This document shows, piece by piece, positions 1 through 15,245 of a stretch of DNA of 20,000 nt. Position 1 is the first letter of the stretch. Every line of letters starts with the position of its first letter. The translations under genes and the position numbers were made by a program. The stretch covers positions 14,035,788 to 14,055,787 of the forward strand of contig CM022673.1 in NCBI GenBank assembly GCA_012295275.1. Direction: 5' to 3'. The DNA is from Chrysomallon squamiferum. Its lineage: Eukaryota; Mollusca; Gastropoda; Neomphalida; Peltospiridae. The notes beneath the pieces were generated by a model, which made no database searches, was not told the DNA's origin, and worked only from the letters and a program-made list of their open reading frames with translations.

Positions 1-9
1 GTTGATCAT
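1..9 (-). CDS. Gene P, partial: start of a fourth tandem EGF-protein copy
   Basis: Only the first three codons (ATG ATC AAC, residues MIN) are inside the window; the rest lies beyond the left edge. The nine bases and all of the upstream flank match exon 1 and the 5' flank of genes A and B, including the TATA box 90 bp upstream of the ATG. By homology it should be a secreted two-EGF protein like its neighbours. Whether its remaining exons are intact cannot be seen. Confidence 0.65.
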
Positions 10-91
10 GTTGATATTTTTGTTCTGAGTCGACGAAACAGTTTAAATGTGCAGTGAAGAGTTGTGATGAAAATAAATAAAATCACAACCT

Positions 92-99
92 CTTTTATA
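92..99 (-). promoter_or_regulatory. TATA box of gene P
   Basis: Minus-strand TATAAAAG begins 90 bp upstream of the gene P start codon. It is in the same place in copies A and B and two bases closer in C. Transcription should start about 30 bp downstream, giving a 5' UTR of about 50-60 nt (inference). Confidence 0.7.
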
Positions 100-210
100 C
101 TTTAAGTTTTCACAGAAACTATTTAATGTTGTGTTTTCAATAACATATTTTTGTTTTTAAATTAATGTTTTCTGCATATCGCACATATTTATTGTTCATT
201 ATTACGCGCA

Positions 211-238
211 TTTGTTTACGGAGCCCGATGTAAACAAA
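211..238. promoter_or_regulatory. Paired forkhead-like sites upstream of gene P
   Basis: A perfect 9-bp inverted repeat, TTTGTTTAC at 211-219 and GTAAACAAA at 230-238, sits about 110-140 bp upstream of the TATA box. Each arm contains GTAAACA, which fits the known forkhead core RYAAAYA. The arrangement recurs in front of genes A, B and C. The binding factor is an inference. Confidence 0.45.
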
Positions 239-1056
239 TCAATACGAAAGCATTAATCGTTTTCAGACTCAGATTGCCTGTAGGCTGATGCTGTTGTTGT
301 TGTTGATAGACTACAGCATACACTGATGTGTAGCAAAGTCAAATTGTCGATAGGAAAATAGCATAAAAATCATTACGAGATACTCTTCACTTGAGAAGGA
401 AGGAACAGCACACTGGTAAAACTGAACTGATTTGATTCGATTTTATAATTTATTTTATAATTTATTTTAATTACTATTAATATATAGTTTCTTTAATTTT
501 TATTGTTAGGGTAGCAGAGTATTACTACTCTTTTTGTTGTTGTTGTTATAAAATTTACACACACGGCAAACACACGTATACTGAAAAAATAGAGAAGAAA
601 AGAAAAAGAAAATAGGGATTCTATATTAATAAAAACAAATATCCGTCTACCTCTAAAGTTTATACACACACACGCACACAACCACACACACACACACACA
701 CACATACACAGGTAGATAGACAGATAGATAGATATTTGATTATTTATTTATTAACTTTAGAGGTAAATGGTTATTTCTTTACAGTATAGCATCTCTATCT
801 TCTTTGTCTTCCTTCTTTTATCTATGTCACTAAACACCTCTCATATTTCGTAATGTAAATGTAAATTTTCACCTTAATATAATTAATCCGTTGAAGTTTG
901 GTTCCCGTGGTTTGTTAGTGTAACTTTATTCCCGGATGTGCCGACGGACACTGCTAATTTGAAAGAGATACACACTAATTATGATGTGGTCTTTAATCTT
1001 GACACATTTTATTTCGTTGATCAAATCTTATAGTTGTTTTTAAAATAGACAAATAG
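239..1056. other. Upstream flank of gene P, no gene
   Basis: This is the distal 5' flank of gene P, duplicated in front of A (5044-5860), B (9669-10480) and, more diverged, C (14077-14821). It carries a short inverted repeat around a CA tract (listed separately) and otherwise only AT-rich sequence. Open frames through it are products of CA and AAAT repeats and are not shared as proteins between copies. Confidence 0.7.
649..764. repeat. CA/GATA microsatellite bounded by a 12-bp inverted repeat
   Basis: ACCTCTAAAGTT (649-660) and its exact reverse complement AACTTTAGAGGT (753-764) enclose a CA tract and a GATA/ATTT tract. The same layout is seen at 10060-10186, with both arms intact, and at about 5452-5566, where the left arm has one altered base. 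It could fold as a hairpin or be the remnant of a small inverted-repeat element. No target-site duplication is obvious. Confidence 0.5.
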
Positions 1057-1275
1057 AAGTGAGAGTAGTAATAGTAGTTGTAGTGACAGTAGTGATATTA
1101 GTTATTGTAATAGCCTTAATGGTAGTAGTAGTATCATAGTAGTTGTGGTTTTAATAGTAATAAGTTGTAATAACAGTACTAGTAATTAAAGTAATACTAC
1201 AGGTAGCAGTAGTAGTCGTAGTGGTAGTAGCAGTGGTAGTGGTCATAGTATTAGTGGTGGTGATGATAGCAGAGG
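1057..1275. repeat. Degenerate AGT/GGT trinucleotide tract
   Basis: A stretch dominated by AGT, GGT and ATT triplets. Equivalent tracts lie at about 5870-6105 and 10490-10725, and a longer unrelated-length tract flanks the right edge of the array at 14830-15240. Reading frames through it give only poly-Ser, poly-Val or poly-Thr type peptides and are not considered genes. Confidence 0.75.
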
Positions 1276-1317
1276 TTGATACAGAAGAAGAAGACGACGA
1301 CCAAGAAGAAGAGATGC

Positions 1318-1560
1318 AGAAAAATAATAATATAAAAATAATACAAAAAAAAAAATAATAATAAAACATATATATGTATTTAAAAAAAATAATAATAATA
1401 AAATAAAACATATATATGTATTTTAAAAAATAAAATAAAATAAAATAAAATAATATAATTAAAAAATAAAAAATATAATTAAATATTAAAAAAAATAAAA
1501 TAAAATAAAATAAATAAATAAAAGAACGAGAAAGTATACGAAACGAAACAGAAAACAGAA
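1318..1560. repeat. A/T low-complexity tract
   Basis: Mostly AAAT, AATA and AAAAT units with embedded TATATATG. Equivalent tracts are at about 6125-6330 and 10745-10935. The stretches 6049-6237 and 10673-10861 translate identically in one frame, which shows that the spacers next to A and B are almost identical, whereas this one differs. Confidence 0.7.
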
Positions 1561-2015
1561 ACAAAACCAGAATAATAAACAGGAAGTAATTGAGATCGTA
1601 ATAAAGAAAACATTGTAACTAAGAACGACTTGAAAGGTAAACATTTTTCTCTTTATCTGTAGTTTTATAAACTTAAAAGCTGACGATATTTTAAATTATA
1701 TTTATGGAGGAGAGTTATGATTCTGTACATGTGATATCAGTAATTCCTCTTATAACTGTGTGCAGTGTTTTATGACTTTGTGTGTGGCATTGATAAATTA
1801 ACATCATGTTTGTATGTTTGTCTGTTACAAGTACGTGTAAACTGGAAACAAACAAACAAACAAAAATATTTAAAAATTAAAAATATTATTTTTAATGAAA
1901 ACAAAGAATGCTGTACTAGTTGCTATTCGCGTCACTGTTGCTTATGAGGTTACTGTTATTATCAGGATGTTGTTGTTTTCATATTCCTTTCTCACCTTGC
2001 AGTGTCATTTTCTTC

Positions 2016-2017
<2 letters not shown>

Positions 2018-2065
<48 letters not shown>
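2018..2065. repeat. (CA)n microsatellite
   Basis: About 23 CA units. The same site in the other spacers holds 16-17 units (6771-6803) and a CA tract interrupted by CG dinucleotides (11408-11447), so length and purity vary between copies. Confidence 0.9.
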
Positions 2066-2068
<3 letters not shown>

Positions 2069-2528
2069 ATATTCTCATATCGTATAATATACTTTATCTG
2101 ACGTGAAAAAGGTTGTAGGTTCGATTCATGATGGTGGACAAATTGAGTGAAGTTCCGTTCTTGTCTAAGATGTATTATTACACGTCTTGGCATTTGTGCA
2201 TTGTTTTCAAAGATGACATTGTCAATTTTGAACCTCTCTTAATATTATCTTACCATAGCAGAGATATTCACAAATCTTATTCATGGATCAAAATGTTGAC
2301 TGATATATTTATTGTGGAAAACAGAGAAAGACAAAAAAATTGAAATTGAAAAGACAGAAAAAAATAGAGATGAAAGAACATTATAATTTAGATTGAAAGA
2401 ATAAATCTAGAAAGGAAGACTGAATGAAAGAGAGACAAAGAATACAAAGGAAGGATGAATAAAAGAAATAAAACAAGAAGAAGAAAGAATGAACGAAGGT
2501 AATTCGAATATTGGTGATATGATTAGCA

Positions 2529-2960
2529 GTATGTGTGTATGTATGTATGTATGTATGTGTGTATGTATGTATGTATGTATGTATGTATGTATGTATGTAT
2601 GTGTGTATGTATGTGTCTATATATGTTGTGTTTGTATGTATAGATGTATGTATGTGTGTGTGTACGTATATATGTATGTATGTATGTTTGTATGTGTGTG
2701 TGTATGTATATATGTATGTATGTATGTATGTTTGTATGTGTGTGTGTATGTATGTATGTGAATATGTGTGTGTATGTATGTGTGGGTGTATGTATGTATA
2801 CATGTATCTAAGTATGTATGAATGTATGTGTGTGTATGTATGTATGTGTGTATGTGTATGCATATGTATGTCTCTGTGTATGTATTTATGTAGACATATG
2901 TATATGTGTGTATTAGTGTACTTGTCTGTAGCGGTGTATGTGTGTGCTTGTGTGTTTCTC
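2529..2960. repeat. (TATG)n satellite-like tract
   Basis: About 430 bp of TATG/TGTG units with occasional TATA interruptions. It is open in several frames on both strands, giving Tyr-Val-Cys-Met or His-Thr-Tyr-Ile peptides that have no coding meaning. Copies lie at 7259-7655 and 11905-12205. Confidence 0.9.
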
Positions 2961-3042
2961 TGAGTTTTTGTTCTGTGTTAGAAAGTGAAATAGACAGATG
3001 AATGAATGAACATGTTGAAGAAAACACATACGGATGTATAGC

Positions 3043-3140
3043 AAGACAGACAGACAGGCAGACAGACAGACTGATAGACAGACTGGCAGAAAGACTGATG
3101 TACAGACAAGCAGCCAGCTAGACAGACAAGCAGCCAGCTA
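3043..3140. repeat. (CAGA)n tract
   Basis: CAGA/CAGG tetranucleotide units lie just downstream of the gene A transcript end. A counterpart is at about 7763-7840. The tract is missing from the equivalent place in copy C (about 12240-12300). Confidence 0.85.
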
Positions 3141-3193
3141 GACACACAGTAACAAACAGAAAAACAACAGTAGACAGGAATGTATTAGATAAT

Positions 3194-3199
3194 TTTATT
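3194..3199 (-). terminator. Polyadenylation signal of gene A
   Basis: AATAAA on the minus strand, 64-69 bp past the frame-shifted stop codon. A GU-rich stretch follows around 3150-3170 on the transcript strand, as expected for a cleavage site. It is conserved in copies B and C. Confidence 0.65.
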
Positions 3200-3262
3200 T
3201 TTCGCTATAAAATGTACACATTACAATAAATAGAAAAAGTAATGAATAATGAATGAAATAAA

Positions 3263-4816
<1,554 letters not shown>

Positions 4817-4898
4817 GTTGATATTTTTGTTCTGAGTCGACGAAACAGTTTAAATGTGCAGTGAAGAGTTGTGATGAAAATAAATAAAATCACAACCT

Positions 4899-4906
4899 CT
4901 TTTATA
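4899..4906 (-). promoter_or_regulatory. TATA box of gene A
   Basis: Minus-strand TATAAAAG begins 90 bp upstream of the ATG at 4816, as in P and B. The 5' UTR should be about 50-60 nt with no intron. Confidence 0.75.
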
Positions 4907-5015
4907 CTTTAAGTTTTCACAGAAACTATTTAATGTGCTGTTTTCAATAACATTTTTGTTTTTAAATTAATGTTTTCTGCATATCGCACATATTTATTGT
5001 TCATTATTACGTGCA

Positions 5016-5043
5016 TTTGTTTACGGAGCCCGTTGTAAACAAA
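5016..5043. promoter_or_regulatory. Paired forkhead-like sites upstream of gene A
   Basis: TTTGTTTAC (5016-5024) and GTAAACAAA (5035-5043) form a perfect inverted repeat around 10 central bases, about 110-140 bp upstream of the TATA box. Confidence 0.45.
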
Positions 5044-6766
5044 TCAATACGAAAGCATTAATCGTTTTCAGACTCAAATTGCCTGTAGGCTGATGCTGTT
5101 GTTGTTGTTGATAGACTACAGGATACACTGATGTGTAGTAAAGTGAAATTGTCGATAGGAAAATAATAAAAATTATTACGAGATACTCTTCACTTGAGAA
5201 GGAAGGAACAGCACACTGGTAAAACTGAACTGATTTGATTCGATTTTATAATTTATTTTATAATTTATTTTAATAACTATTAATATATAGTTTCTTTAAT
5301 TATGATTGTTAGGGTAGCAGAGTATTACTACTCTTTTTGTTGTTGTTGTTATAAAATTTACACACACGGCACACACACATATACTGAAAAAATAGAGAAG
5401 AAAAGAAAAACAAAATCGGGATTCTATATTAATAAAAACAAATATCCGTCTACCTCTAAAATGTATACACACACACGCACACACACACGCACACACACAC
5501 ACACATACGTAGATAGACAGATAGATAGATATTTGTTTATTTATTTATTAACTTTAGAGGTAAATGGTTATTTCTTTACAGTATAGCATCTCTATATTTT
5601 TTGTCTTCCTTCTTTTACCTATGTCACTAAACACCTCTCATATTTCGTAATGTAAATGTAAATTTTCACCTTAATATAATTAATCCGTTGAAGTTTGGTT
5701 CCCGTGGTTTGTTAGTTTGACTTTATTCCCGGATGTGCCGACGGACACTGCTAATTTGAAAGAGATACACACTAATTATGATGTGGTCTTTAATTACACC
5801 TTATCTTGACACATTTTATTTCATTGATGAAATCTTATAGTTATTTTTAAAATAGACAAATAGAAGTGATAGTGGTAATAGCAGTTGTAGAGACATTAGT
5901 GATATTAGTTATTGTAATAGACTTAATGGTAGTAGTAGTATGATAGTAGTTGTAGTAATAGTAGTTGTGGTTTTAATAGTAATAAGTTGTAATAACAGTA
6001 CTAGTAATTATAGTAATACTACAGGTAGCAGTAGCAGTAGTAGTCGTAGTGGTAGTAGCAGTGGTAGTTGTCATAGTATTAGTGGTGGTGACGGTAGTAG
6101 AGGTTGATGCAAAAGAAGAAGAGATACAGAAAACAAATAAAATAAACAAAAATAAAATAAATAATAATAATGTTTTTTTAAATAATAAAAAAATATATAT
6201 ATGTATTTTTTTAAATAATAAAAATAAAATAAAATAAATTAATTAAAAAATAAATTATATAATTAAATATTTTAAAAAACGAAAAATAAATAAATAAATA
6301 AAAGAAAACAAAAAGTATACGAAAGGAAACAGAAAACCAGAAAAACAAGAAGTAATTGAGATCGTAATAAAGAAAACATTGTAACTAAGAACGACTTGAA
6401 AGGTAAACATTTTTCTCTTTATCTGTAGTTTTATAAACTTAAAAGCTGACGATATTTTAAATTATATTTTCGGAGGAGAGTTATGATTCTGTACATGTGA
6501 TATCAGTAATCCCTCTTATAACTGTGTGCAGTGTTTTATGACTTTGTCTGTGGCATTGATTAATTAACATCATGTTTGTATGTTTGTCTGTTACAAGTAC
6601 GTGTAAACTGGAAACAAACAAACAAACAAAACATTTATTTTTAATGAAAACAAAGAATGCTGTACCAGTTGCTATTCGTGTCACTGTTGCTTATAAGGTT
6701 ACTGTTATTATCTGGATGTTGTTGTTTTCATATTCCTTTCTCACCTTGCAGTGTCATTTTTTTTCT

Positions 6767-6804
<38 letters not shown>

Positions 6805-7891
6805 TCTCATATCTTATAATATACTTTATCTGACGTGAAAAAGGTTGTAGGTTCGATTCATGATGGTGGACAAATTGAGTGAAGTTCCGTTCTTGTCTAA
6901 GCTGTATTATTACACGTCTTGGCATTTGGGCATTGTGTTCAAAGATGACATTGTTAATTTTGAACCTCTCTTAATATTAACTTACCATAGCAGTTATATT
7001 CAAAAATCTTATTCATAGATCAAAATGTTGACTGATATATTTATTGTTGGAAACAGAGAAAGAAAAAAAAACTGAAATTGAAAAGACAGATAAAAATAGA
7101 GATGAAAGAACATTATAATTTAGACTGAAGGAATAAATCTAGAAAGGAAGACTGAATGAAAGAGAGACAAAGAATACAAAGGAAGGATGAATAAAAGAAA
7201 TAAAACAAGAAGAAGAAAGAATGAACGAAGGTAATTCGAATATTGGTGATATGATTAGCAGTATGTGTGTATGTATGTATGTGTGTATGTATGTATGTAT
7301 GTATGTGTGTGTGTATATATGTGTATGTATGTATAAATATATGTATGTGTGTGTGTATGTATATATGTATGTATGTATGTATGTGTGTATGTATGTATGT
7401 GTGTGTGTATGTATGTGTGTATATATATGTGTGTGTATGTATAAATATATGTATGTGTGTGTGTATGTATATATGTATGTATGTACGTGTGTATGTGTGT
7501 GTGTGTGTATGTGAATATGTGTGTATCTAAGTATGTATGAATGTATGTGTGTGTATGTATGTATGTATGTGTGTATGTATATGTATGTCTCTGTGTCTGT
7601 ATTTATGTAGACATATATGTATATGTGTGTATTTGTGTAGTTGTCTGTAGCGGTGTATATGTGTCCTTGTGGGTTTCTATGAGTTTTGTTCTGTGTTAGA
7701 AAGTGAAATAGACAGAGGAATTAATGAACATGTTGAAGAAAACACATACAGATGTATAGCAAGACAGACATACAGACAGACAGACAGACTGATATACAGA
7801 CAGACAGACAGACTGATGTACAGACAAGCAGCCAGCTAGACAGACAGTAACAAACAGAAAAACAACAGTAGACAGGAATGTATTAAATAAT
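5044..7891. other. Spacer between genes A and B
   Basis: This repeats the spacer described to the left. In order it holds a CA tract with flanking inverted repeat (about 5452-5566), an AGT-rich tract (about 5870-6105), an A/T tract (6125-6330), a complex conserved segment with a B-box-like GGTTCGATTC near 6849-6858, a CA tract (6771-6803), a TATG tract (7259-7655) and a CAGA tract (7763-7840). I see no gene in it. Confidence 0.7.
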
Positions 7892-7897
7892 TTTATT
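7892..7897 (-). terminator. Polyadenylation signal of gene B
   Basis: Minus-strand AATAAA 79-84 bp past the stop codon of gene B, conserved with A and C and followed on the transcript strand by T/G-rich sequence. Confidence 0.65.
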
Positions 7898-7975
7898 TTT
7901 CGCTATAAATGTACACATTACAATAAATTGAAAAAGTAATGAATAATGAATGAAATAAATTAAGTCGCTTGTGAA

Positions 7976-9439
<1,464 letters not shown>

Positions 9440-9521
9440 GTTGATATTTTTGTTCTGAGTCGACGAAACAGTTTAAATGTGCAGTGAAGAGTTGTGATGA
9501 AAATAAATAAAATCACAACCT

Positions 9522-9529
9522 CTTTTATA
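9522..9529 (-). promoter_or_regulatory. TATA box of gene B
   Basis: Minus-strand TATAAAAG begins 90 bp upstream of the ATG at 9439. Confidence 0.75.
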
Positions 9530-9640
9530 CTTTAAGTTTTCACAGAAACTATTTAATGTGCTGTTTTCAATAACATATTTTTGTTTTTAAATTAATGTTT
9601 TCTGCATATCGCACATATTTATTGTTCATTATTACGTGCA

Positions 9641-9668
9641 TTTGTTTACGGAGCCCGTTGTAAACAAA
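9641..9668. promoter_or_regulatory. Paired forkhead-like sites upstream of gene B
   Basis: TTTGTTTAC (9641-9649) and GTAAACAAA (9660-9668) are arranged as in P and A, upstream of the TATA box. Confidence 0.45.
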
Positions 9669-10090
9669 TCAATACGTAAGCATTAATCGTTTTCAGACTC
9701 AAATTGCCTGTAGGCTGATGCTGTTGTTGTTGTTGATAGACTACAGCATACACTGATGTGTAGTAAAGTGAAACTGTCGATAGGAAAATAATACTCTTCA
9801 CTTGAGAAGGAAGGAACAGCACACTGGTAAAACTGAACTGATTTGATTCGATTTTATAATTTATTTTATAATTTATTTTAATTACTATTAATATATAGTT
9901 TCTTTAATTATTATTGTTAGGGTAGCAGAGTATTACTACTCGTTTTGTTGTTGTTGTTATAATATTTACATATACGACACACACACATATACTGAAAAAA
10001 TAGAGAAGGAAAGAAAAAGAAAATCGGGATTCTATATTAATAAAAACAAATATCCGTCTACCTCTAAAGTTTATACACACACACACAAAC

Positions 10091-10143
<53 letters not shown>

Positions 10144-11416
10144 AGATAGATAGATATTTATTTATTTATTTATTAACTTTAGAGGTAAATGGTTATTTCT
10201 TTACAGTATAGCATCTCTATCTTCTTTGTCTTCCTTTTTTTTACCTATGTCACTAAACACCTCTCATATTTCGTAATGTAAATGTAAATTTTCACCTTAA
10301 TATAATTAATCCGTTGAAGTTTGGTTCCCGTGGTTTGTTAATTTGACTTTATTCCCGGATGTGCCGACGGACACTGCTAATTTGAAAGAGATACACACTA
10401 ATTATGATGTGGTCTTTAATTACACCTTATCTTGACACATTTTATTTCGTTGATCAAATCTTATAGTTATTTTTAAAATAGACAAATAGAAGTGAGAGTG
10501 GTAATAGTAGTTGTAGTGACAGTAGTGATATTAGTTATTGTAATAGCCTTAATGGTAGAGCAGTATGATAGTAGTTGTAGTAACACAGTTGTGGTTTTAA
10601 TAGTAATAAGTTGTAATAACAGTACTAGTAATTATAGTAATACTACAGGTAGCAGTAGCAGTAGTAGTCGTAGTGGTAGTAGCAGTGGTAGTTGTCATAG
10701 TATTAGTGGTGGTGACGGTAGTAGAGGTTGATGCAAAAGAAGAAGAGATACAGAAAACAAATAAAATAAACAAAAATAAAATAAATAATAATAATGTTTT
10801 TTTAAATAATAAAAAAATATATATATGTATTTTTTTAAATAATAAAAATAAAATAAAATAAATTAATTAAAAAATAAATTATATAATTAAATATTTTAAA
10901 AAATAAAATAAAATAAATAAATAAATAAAAGTACGAGAAAGTATACGAAAGGAAACAGAAAACAAAAACAAGAAGTAATTGAGATCGTAATAAAGAAAAC
11001 ATTGTAACTAAGAACGACTTGAAAGGTAAACATTTTTCTCTTTATCTGTAGTTTTATAAACTTAAAAGCTGACGATATTTTAAATTATATTTTCGGAGGA
11101 GAGTTATGATTCTGTACATGTGATATCAGTAATTCCTCTTATAACTGTGTGCAGTGTTTTATGACTGTGTGTGTGTCATTGATAAATTAACATCATGTTT
11201 GTATGTTTGTCTGTTACAAGTACGTGTAAACTGGAAACAAACAAACAAACAAAAATATTAAAAAATTACAAATATTATTTTTAATGAAAACAAAGAATGC
11301 TGTACTAGTTGCTATTCGTGTCACTGTTGCTTATGAGGTTACTGTTATTATCTGGATGTTGTTGTTTTCATATTCCTTTCTCACCTTGCAGTGTCATTTT
11401 TCTTCTTCACACACAC

Positions 11417-11447
<31 letters not shown>

Positions 11448-12321
11448 GAGATATTCTCATATCGTATAATATACTTTATCTGACGTGAAAAAGGTTGTAG
11501 GTTCCATTCATGATGGTGGACAAATTGAGTGAAGTTCCGTTCTTGTCTAAGCTGTATTATTACACGTCTTGGCATTTGGGCATTGTTTTCAAAGATGACA
11601 TTGTTAATTTTGAACCTCTCTTAATATTACCTTACCATAGCAGTTATATTCAAAAATCTTATTCATAGATAAAAATGTTGACTGATATATTTATTGTGGA
11701 AAACAGAGAAAGACAAAAAAATTGAAATTGAAAAGACAGAAAAAAATAGAGATGAAAGAACATTATAATTTAGATTGAAAGAATACATCTAGAAATGAAG
11801 ACTGAATGAATGAGAGACAAAGAATACAAAGGAAGGATGAATAAAAGAAATAAAACAAGAAGAAAGAATGAACGAAGTTAATTTGAATATTGATGATATG
11901 ATTAGCAGTATGTATGTGTGTGTATGTATGTATGTGTGTATGCATGCATATATGTGTGTATGTATAGTAGGTATGTATGCATGTATGTGTGTATATGTGT
12001 GTAACTGTGTGTGTAATTGTATATGCATGTATGTGTATATGTATGTGTACGTATGTGTGGGTGTATGTATGTATATATGTTTGTATGTATGTTTATATGT
12101 ATGTGTATATGTATGTACGTATGTGTGTATTTATATAACTGCCTCTGTGTATATATGTATGTTTGTGTGTGTAACTGTGTGTGTAATTGTATGCATGTAG
12201 GAGTGTATGTATGAAAGTGAAATAGATGAATGAATGAAGATGTTGAAGAAAATACATGAGGATCTGTAGTTTGACAGTAACTAAAACAAAAACAACAGCA
12301 GACAGGAATGTATTAGATAAT
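9669..12321. other. Spacer between genes B and C
   Basis: This is the third copy of the spacer. It holds a long CA tract with intact 12-bp inverted repeat (10060-10186), an AGT tract (10490-10725), an A/T tract (10745-10935), the complex conserved segment (10970-11905), a CA tract interrupted by CG units (11408-11447) and a TATG tract (11905-12205). The B-box-like motif is mutated here (GGTTCCATTC), and the CAGA tract and its surroundings are gone. No gene was found. Confidence 0.7.
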
Positions 12322-12327
12322 TTTATT
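12322..12327 (-). terminator. Polyadenylation signal of gene C
   Basis: Minus-strand AATAAA 86-91 bp past the stop codon of gene C, at the position conserved in A and B. Confidence 0.65.
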
Positions 12328-12412
12328 TTTCGCTATAAACGTACACATTACAATAAAGAGAAAAAGTAATGAATAACAAATGAAATAAATTAAGTCGCTT
12401 GTGAATTAATCA

Positions 12413-13851
<1,439 letters not shown>

Positions 13852-13931
13852 GTTGATATTTTTGTTCTGAGTCGACGAAACATTAAATGTGCAGTGAAGA
13901 GTTGTGATGAAAATAAATAAAATCACAACCT

Positions 13932-13939
13932 CTTTTATA
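13932..13939 (-). promoter_or_regulatory. TATA box of gene C
   Basis: Minus-strand TATAAAAG begins 88 bp upstream of the ATG at 13851. An in-frame ATG at 13924-13926 lies too close to the TATA box to be transcribed, so the downstream ATG, which is shared by all copies, was chosen. Confidence 0.75.
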
Positions 13940-14050
13940 CTTTAATTTTTCATAGAAAATATTTAATGTGCTGTTTTCAATAACATATTTTTGTTTTTAA
14001 ATTAATGTTTTCTGCATATCGCACATATTTATTGTTCATTATTACATGCA

Positions 14051-14076
14051 TTTGTTTACCAAACCCTTTGTAAACA
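14051..14076. promoter_or_regulatory. Paired forkhead-like sites upstream of gene C
   Basis: TTTGTTTAC (14051-14059) and GTAAACA (14070-14076) are kept although most of the central bases have changed relative to P, A and B. Confidence 0.5.
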
Positions 14077-14821
14077 GATCAATACGAAAACATTAATCGT
14101 TTTCAGACTCAAATTGCCTGTAGGCTGATGCTGTTGTTGATGTTGAAAGACTACAACATCCACTGATTACAATACTAAGTAAAAATCAAAGGTCACTGAA
14201 CTGTAGTAAAGTGAAATTGTCGATAGGAAAATAGTATAAAAATCATTATGAGATACTCTTCACTTCCGAAGGAAGGAACAGCACACTGGTAAAACTGATT
14301 TGATCTTATAATTTATTTTATAATTTATTTTTATAATTTATTTTACATTATTTTTAATATTATTATTTTTTAATTTATTAATATTAGTGGTAGTACTATT
14401 TTAGTTCTTAGACATATATATATATATATATATATAGATGATTATTTTTTCTTCTTTTATATATATATATATATAAAAAAGAAAAAAATAATCATCTGTC
14501 TAAAGTTAATAAATAAATAAATAATCAAATGTAGATGGTTTGTTCTTTACTAGTATGGAATATCTATCTTCTTTGTCTTCCTGTTTTTTTTCCTGTCACT
14601 AAATACCTCTGATATTTAGTAATGAAAGTGTAAATTTTCACCTTAATATAATTAATCTGTTGAAGTTTGGTTCCTGTGATTTTTTAGTTTGACTTTACGC
14701 TGAAGGCGACTGCTAATTTGAAAGCGATACACACTAATTATGATGTGGTCTTTAATTACACCTTATCTTGACACATTTTATTTCGTTGATCAAGTCTTAT
14801 AGTTATTTTTAAAATAGACAA
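14077..14821. other. Diverged upstream flank of gene C, right end of the array
   Basis: This aligns with the upstream flanks of P, A and B but has an insertion near 14166-14200 and an AT foldback in place of the CA tract. Similarity stops at about 14821. No gene was found. Confidence 0.65.
14436..14497. repeat. Foldback (inverted repeat) rich in A/T
   Basis: AGATGATTA (14436-14444) pairs with TAATCATCT (14489-14497). The arms continue through T/C-rich and A/G-rich stretches with small mismatches to an AT loop. It replaces the CA/GATA microsatellite seen in the other copies. Confidence 0.6.
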
Positions 14822-14828
14822 ACACAAA

Positions 14829-15245
14829 TAAATAGCGTAATACTAACAATAGTAGTTTTAGTTGTTGCTACAATAGTAATAATAGTGGTAGTAGTAGTGG
14901 TTGCAGTAGTTGTAGTAATAATAGTAATGGAGGCGTAGTGGTGGTAGTAGTAGTGGTAGTAGAAGTATCGTTTATAGTAGTAATGGTAGTTGTAGTGGTA
15001 ATAGTAGCAGCAGCAGTAATAGTAGGTGTTTTTGTTGTAGAAGCAGGCGGAGGAAGAGAAAGTGTTGTGATAATTATAATAACAGTAGCAGAAGCATTTT
15101 AGTAGTGATAAGAGATGTAATGATAGGAGTAGTAGTGATAGTAGTAGCAGTAGTAGTAGTAGTAGTAGTATCGATAGAAGCAGATGTAGTAGTAGTAGAA
15201 GTATCGATAGAAGCAGATGTAGTTGATGTTGTAGAAGTGGTAGTA
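14829..15245. repeat. AGT/AGC degenerate trinucleotide tract at the array edge
   Basis: About 400 bp of AGT, AGC, GGT and AGA triplets, longer than the AGT tracts inside the array. A 170-codon minus-strand open frame through it reads mostly Leu, Ser, Thr and Tyr homopolymers and is a repeat artefact. Confidence 0.8.

Larger units (their letters stand above)
1561..3193. other. Spacer between gene P promoter region and gene A 3' end
   Basis: A gene-free spacer with a moderately complex segment (1600-2520) that is conserved in the two other spacers (about 6350-7250 and 10970-11905), followed by simple repeats. The complex segment contains GGTTCGATTC near 2117-2126, which resembles a pol III B box, but no convincing A box was found. 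No protein-like frame is conserved across copies. Confidence 0.65.

Noticed and set aside
649-764. A MITE-type DNA transposon
   Set aside because: The terminal inverted repeats are only 12 bp, one copy has a mismatch, no target-site duplication is visible, and the content is mostly microsatellite.
1151-1564. 137-codon minus-strand open frame
   Set aside because: It consists of Phe/Ile/Tyr runs from the A/T tract followed by Ser/Thr runs from the AGT tract, and it is not preserved in the duplicated spacers.
2117-2126. tRNA gene suggested by the B-box-like motif
   Set aside because: No acceptor stem, D-arm or anticodon arm can be paired around it, so no tRNA is called.
2381-3027. Long open frames rich in His-Thr-Tyr-Ile or Val-Cys-Met-Tyr on both strands
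   Set aside because: They are translations of the TATG and TGTG tetranucleotide tract, open in several frames at once, with no splice or domain evidence. The same applies to 7221-7530 and 11789-12214.
3043-3140. CRISPR-like or satellite array
   Set aside because: The CAGA units are simple tetranucleotide repeats without spacers.
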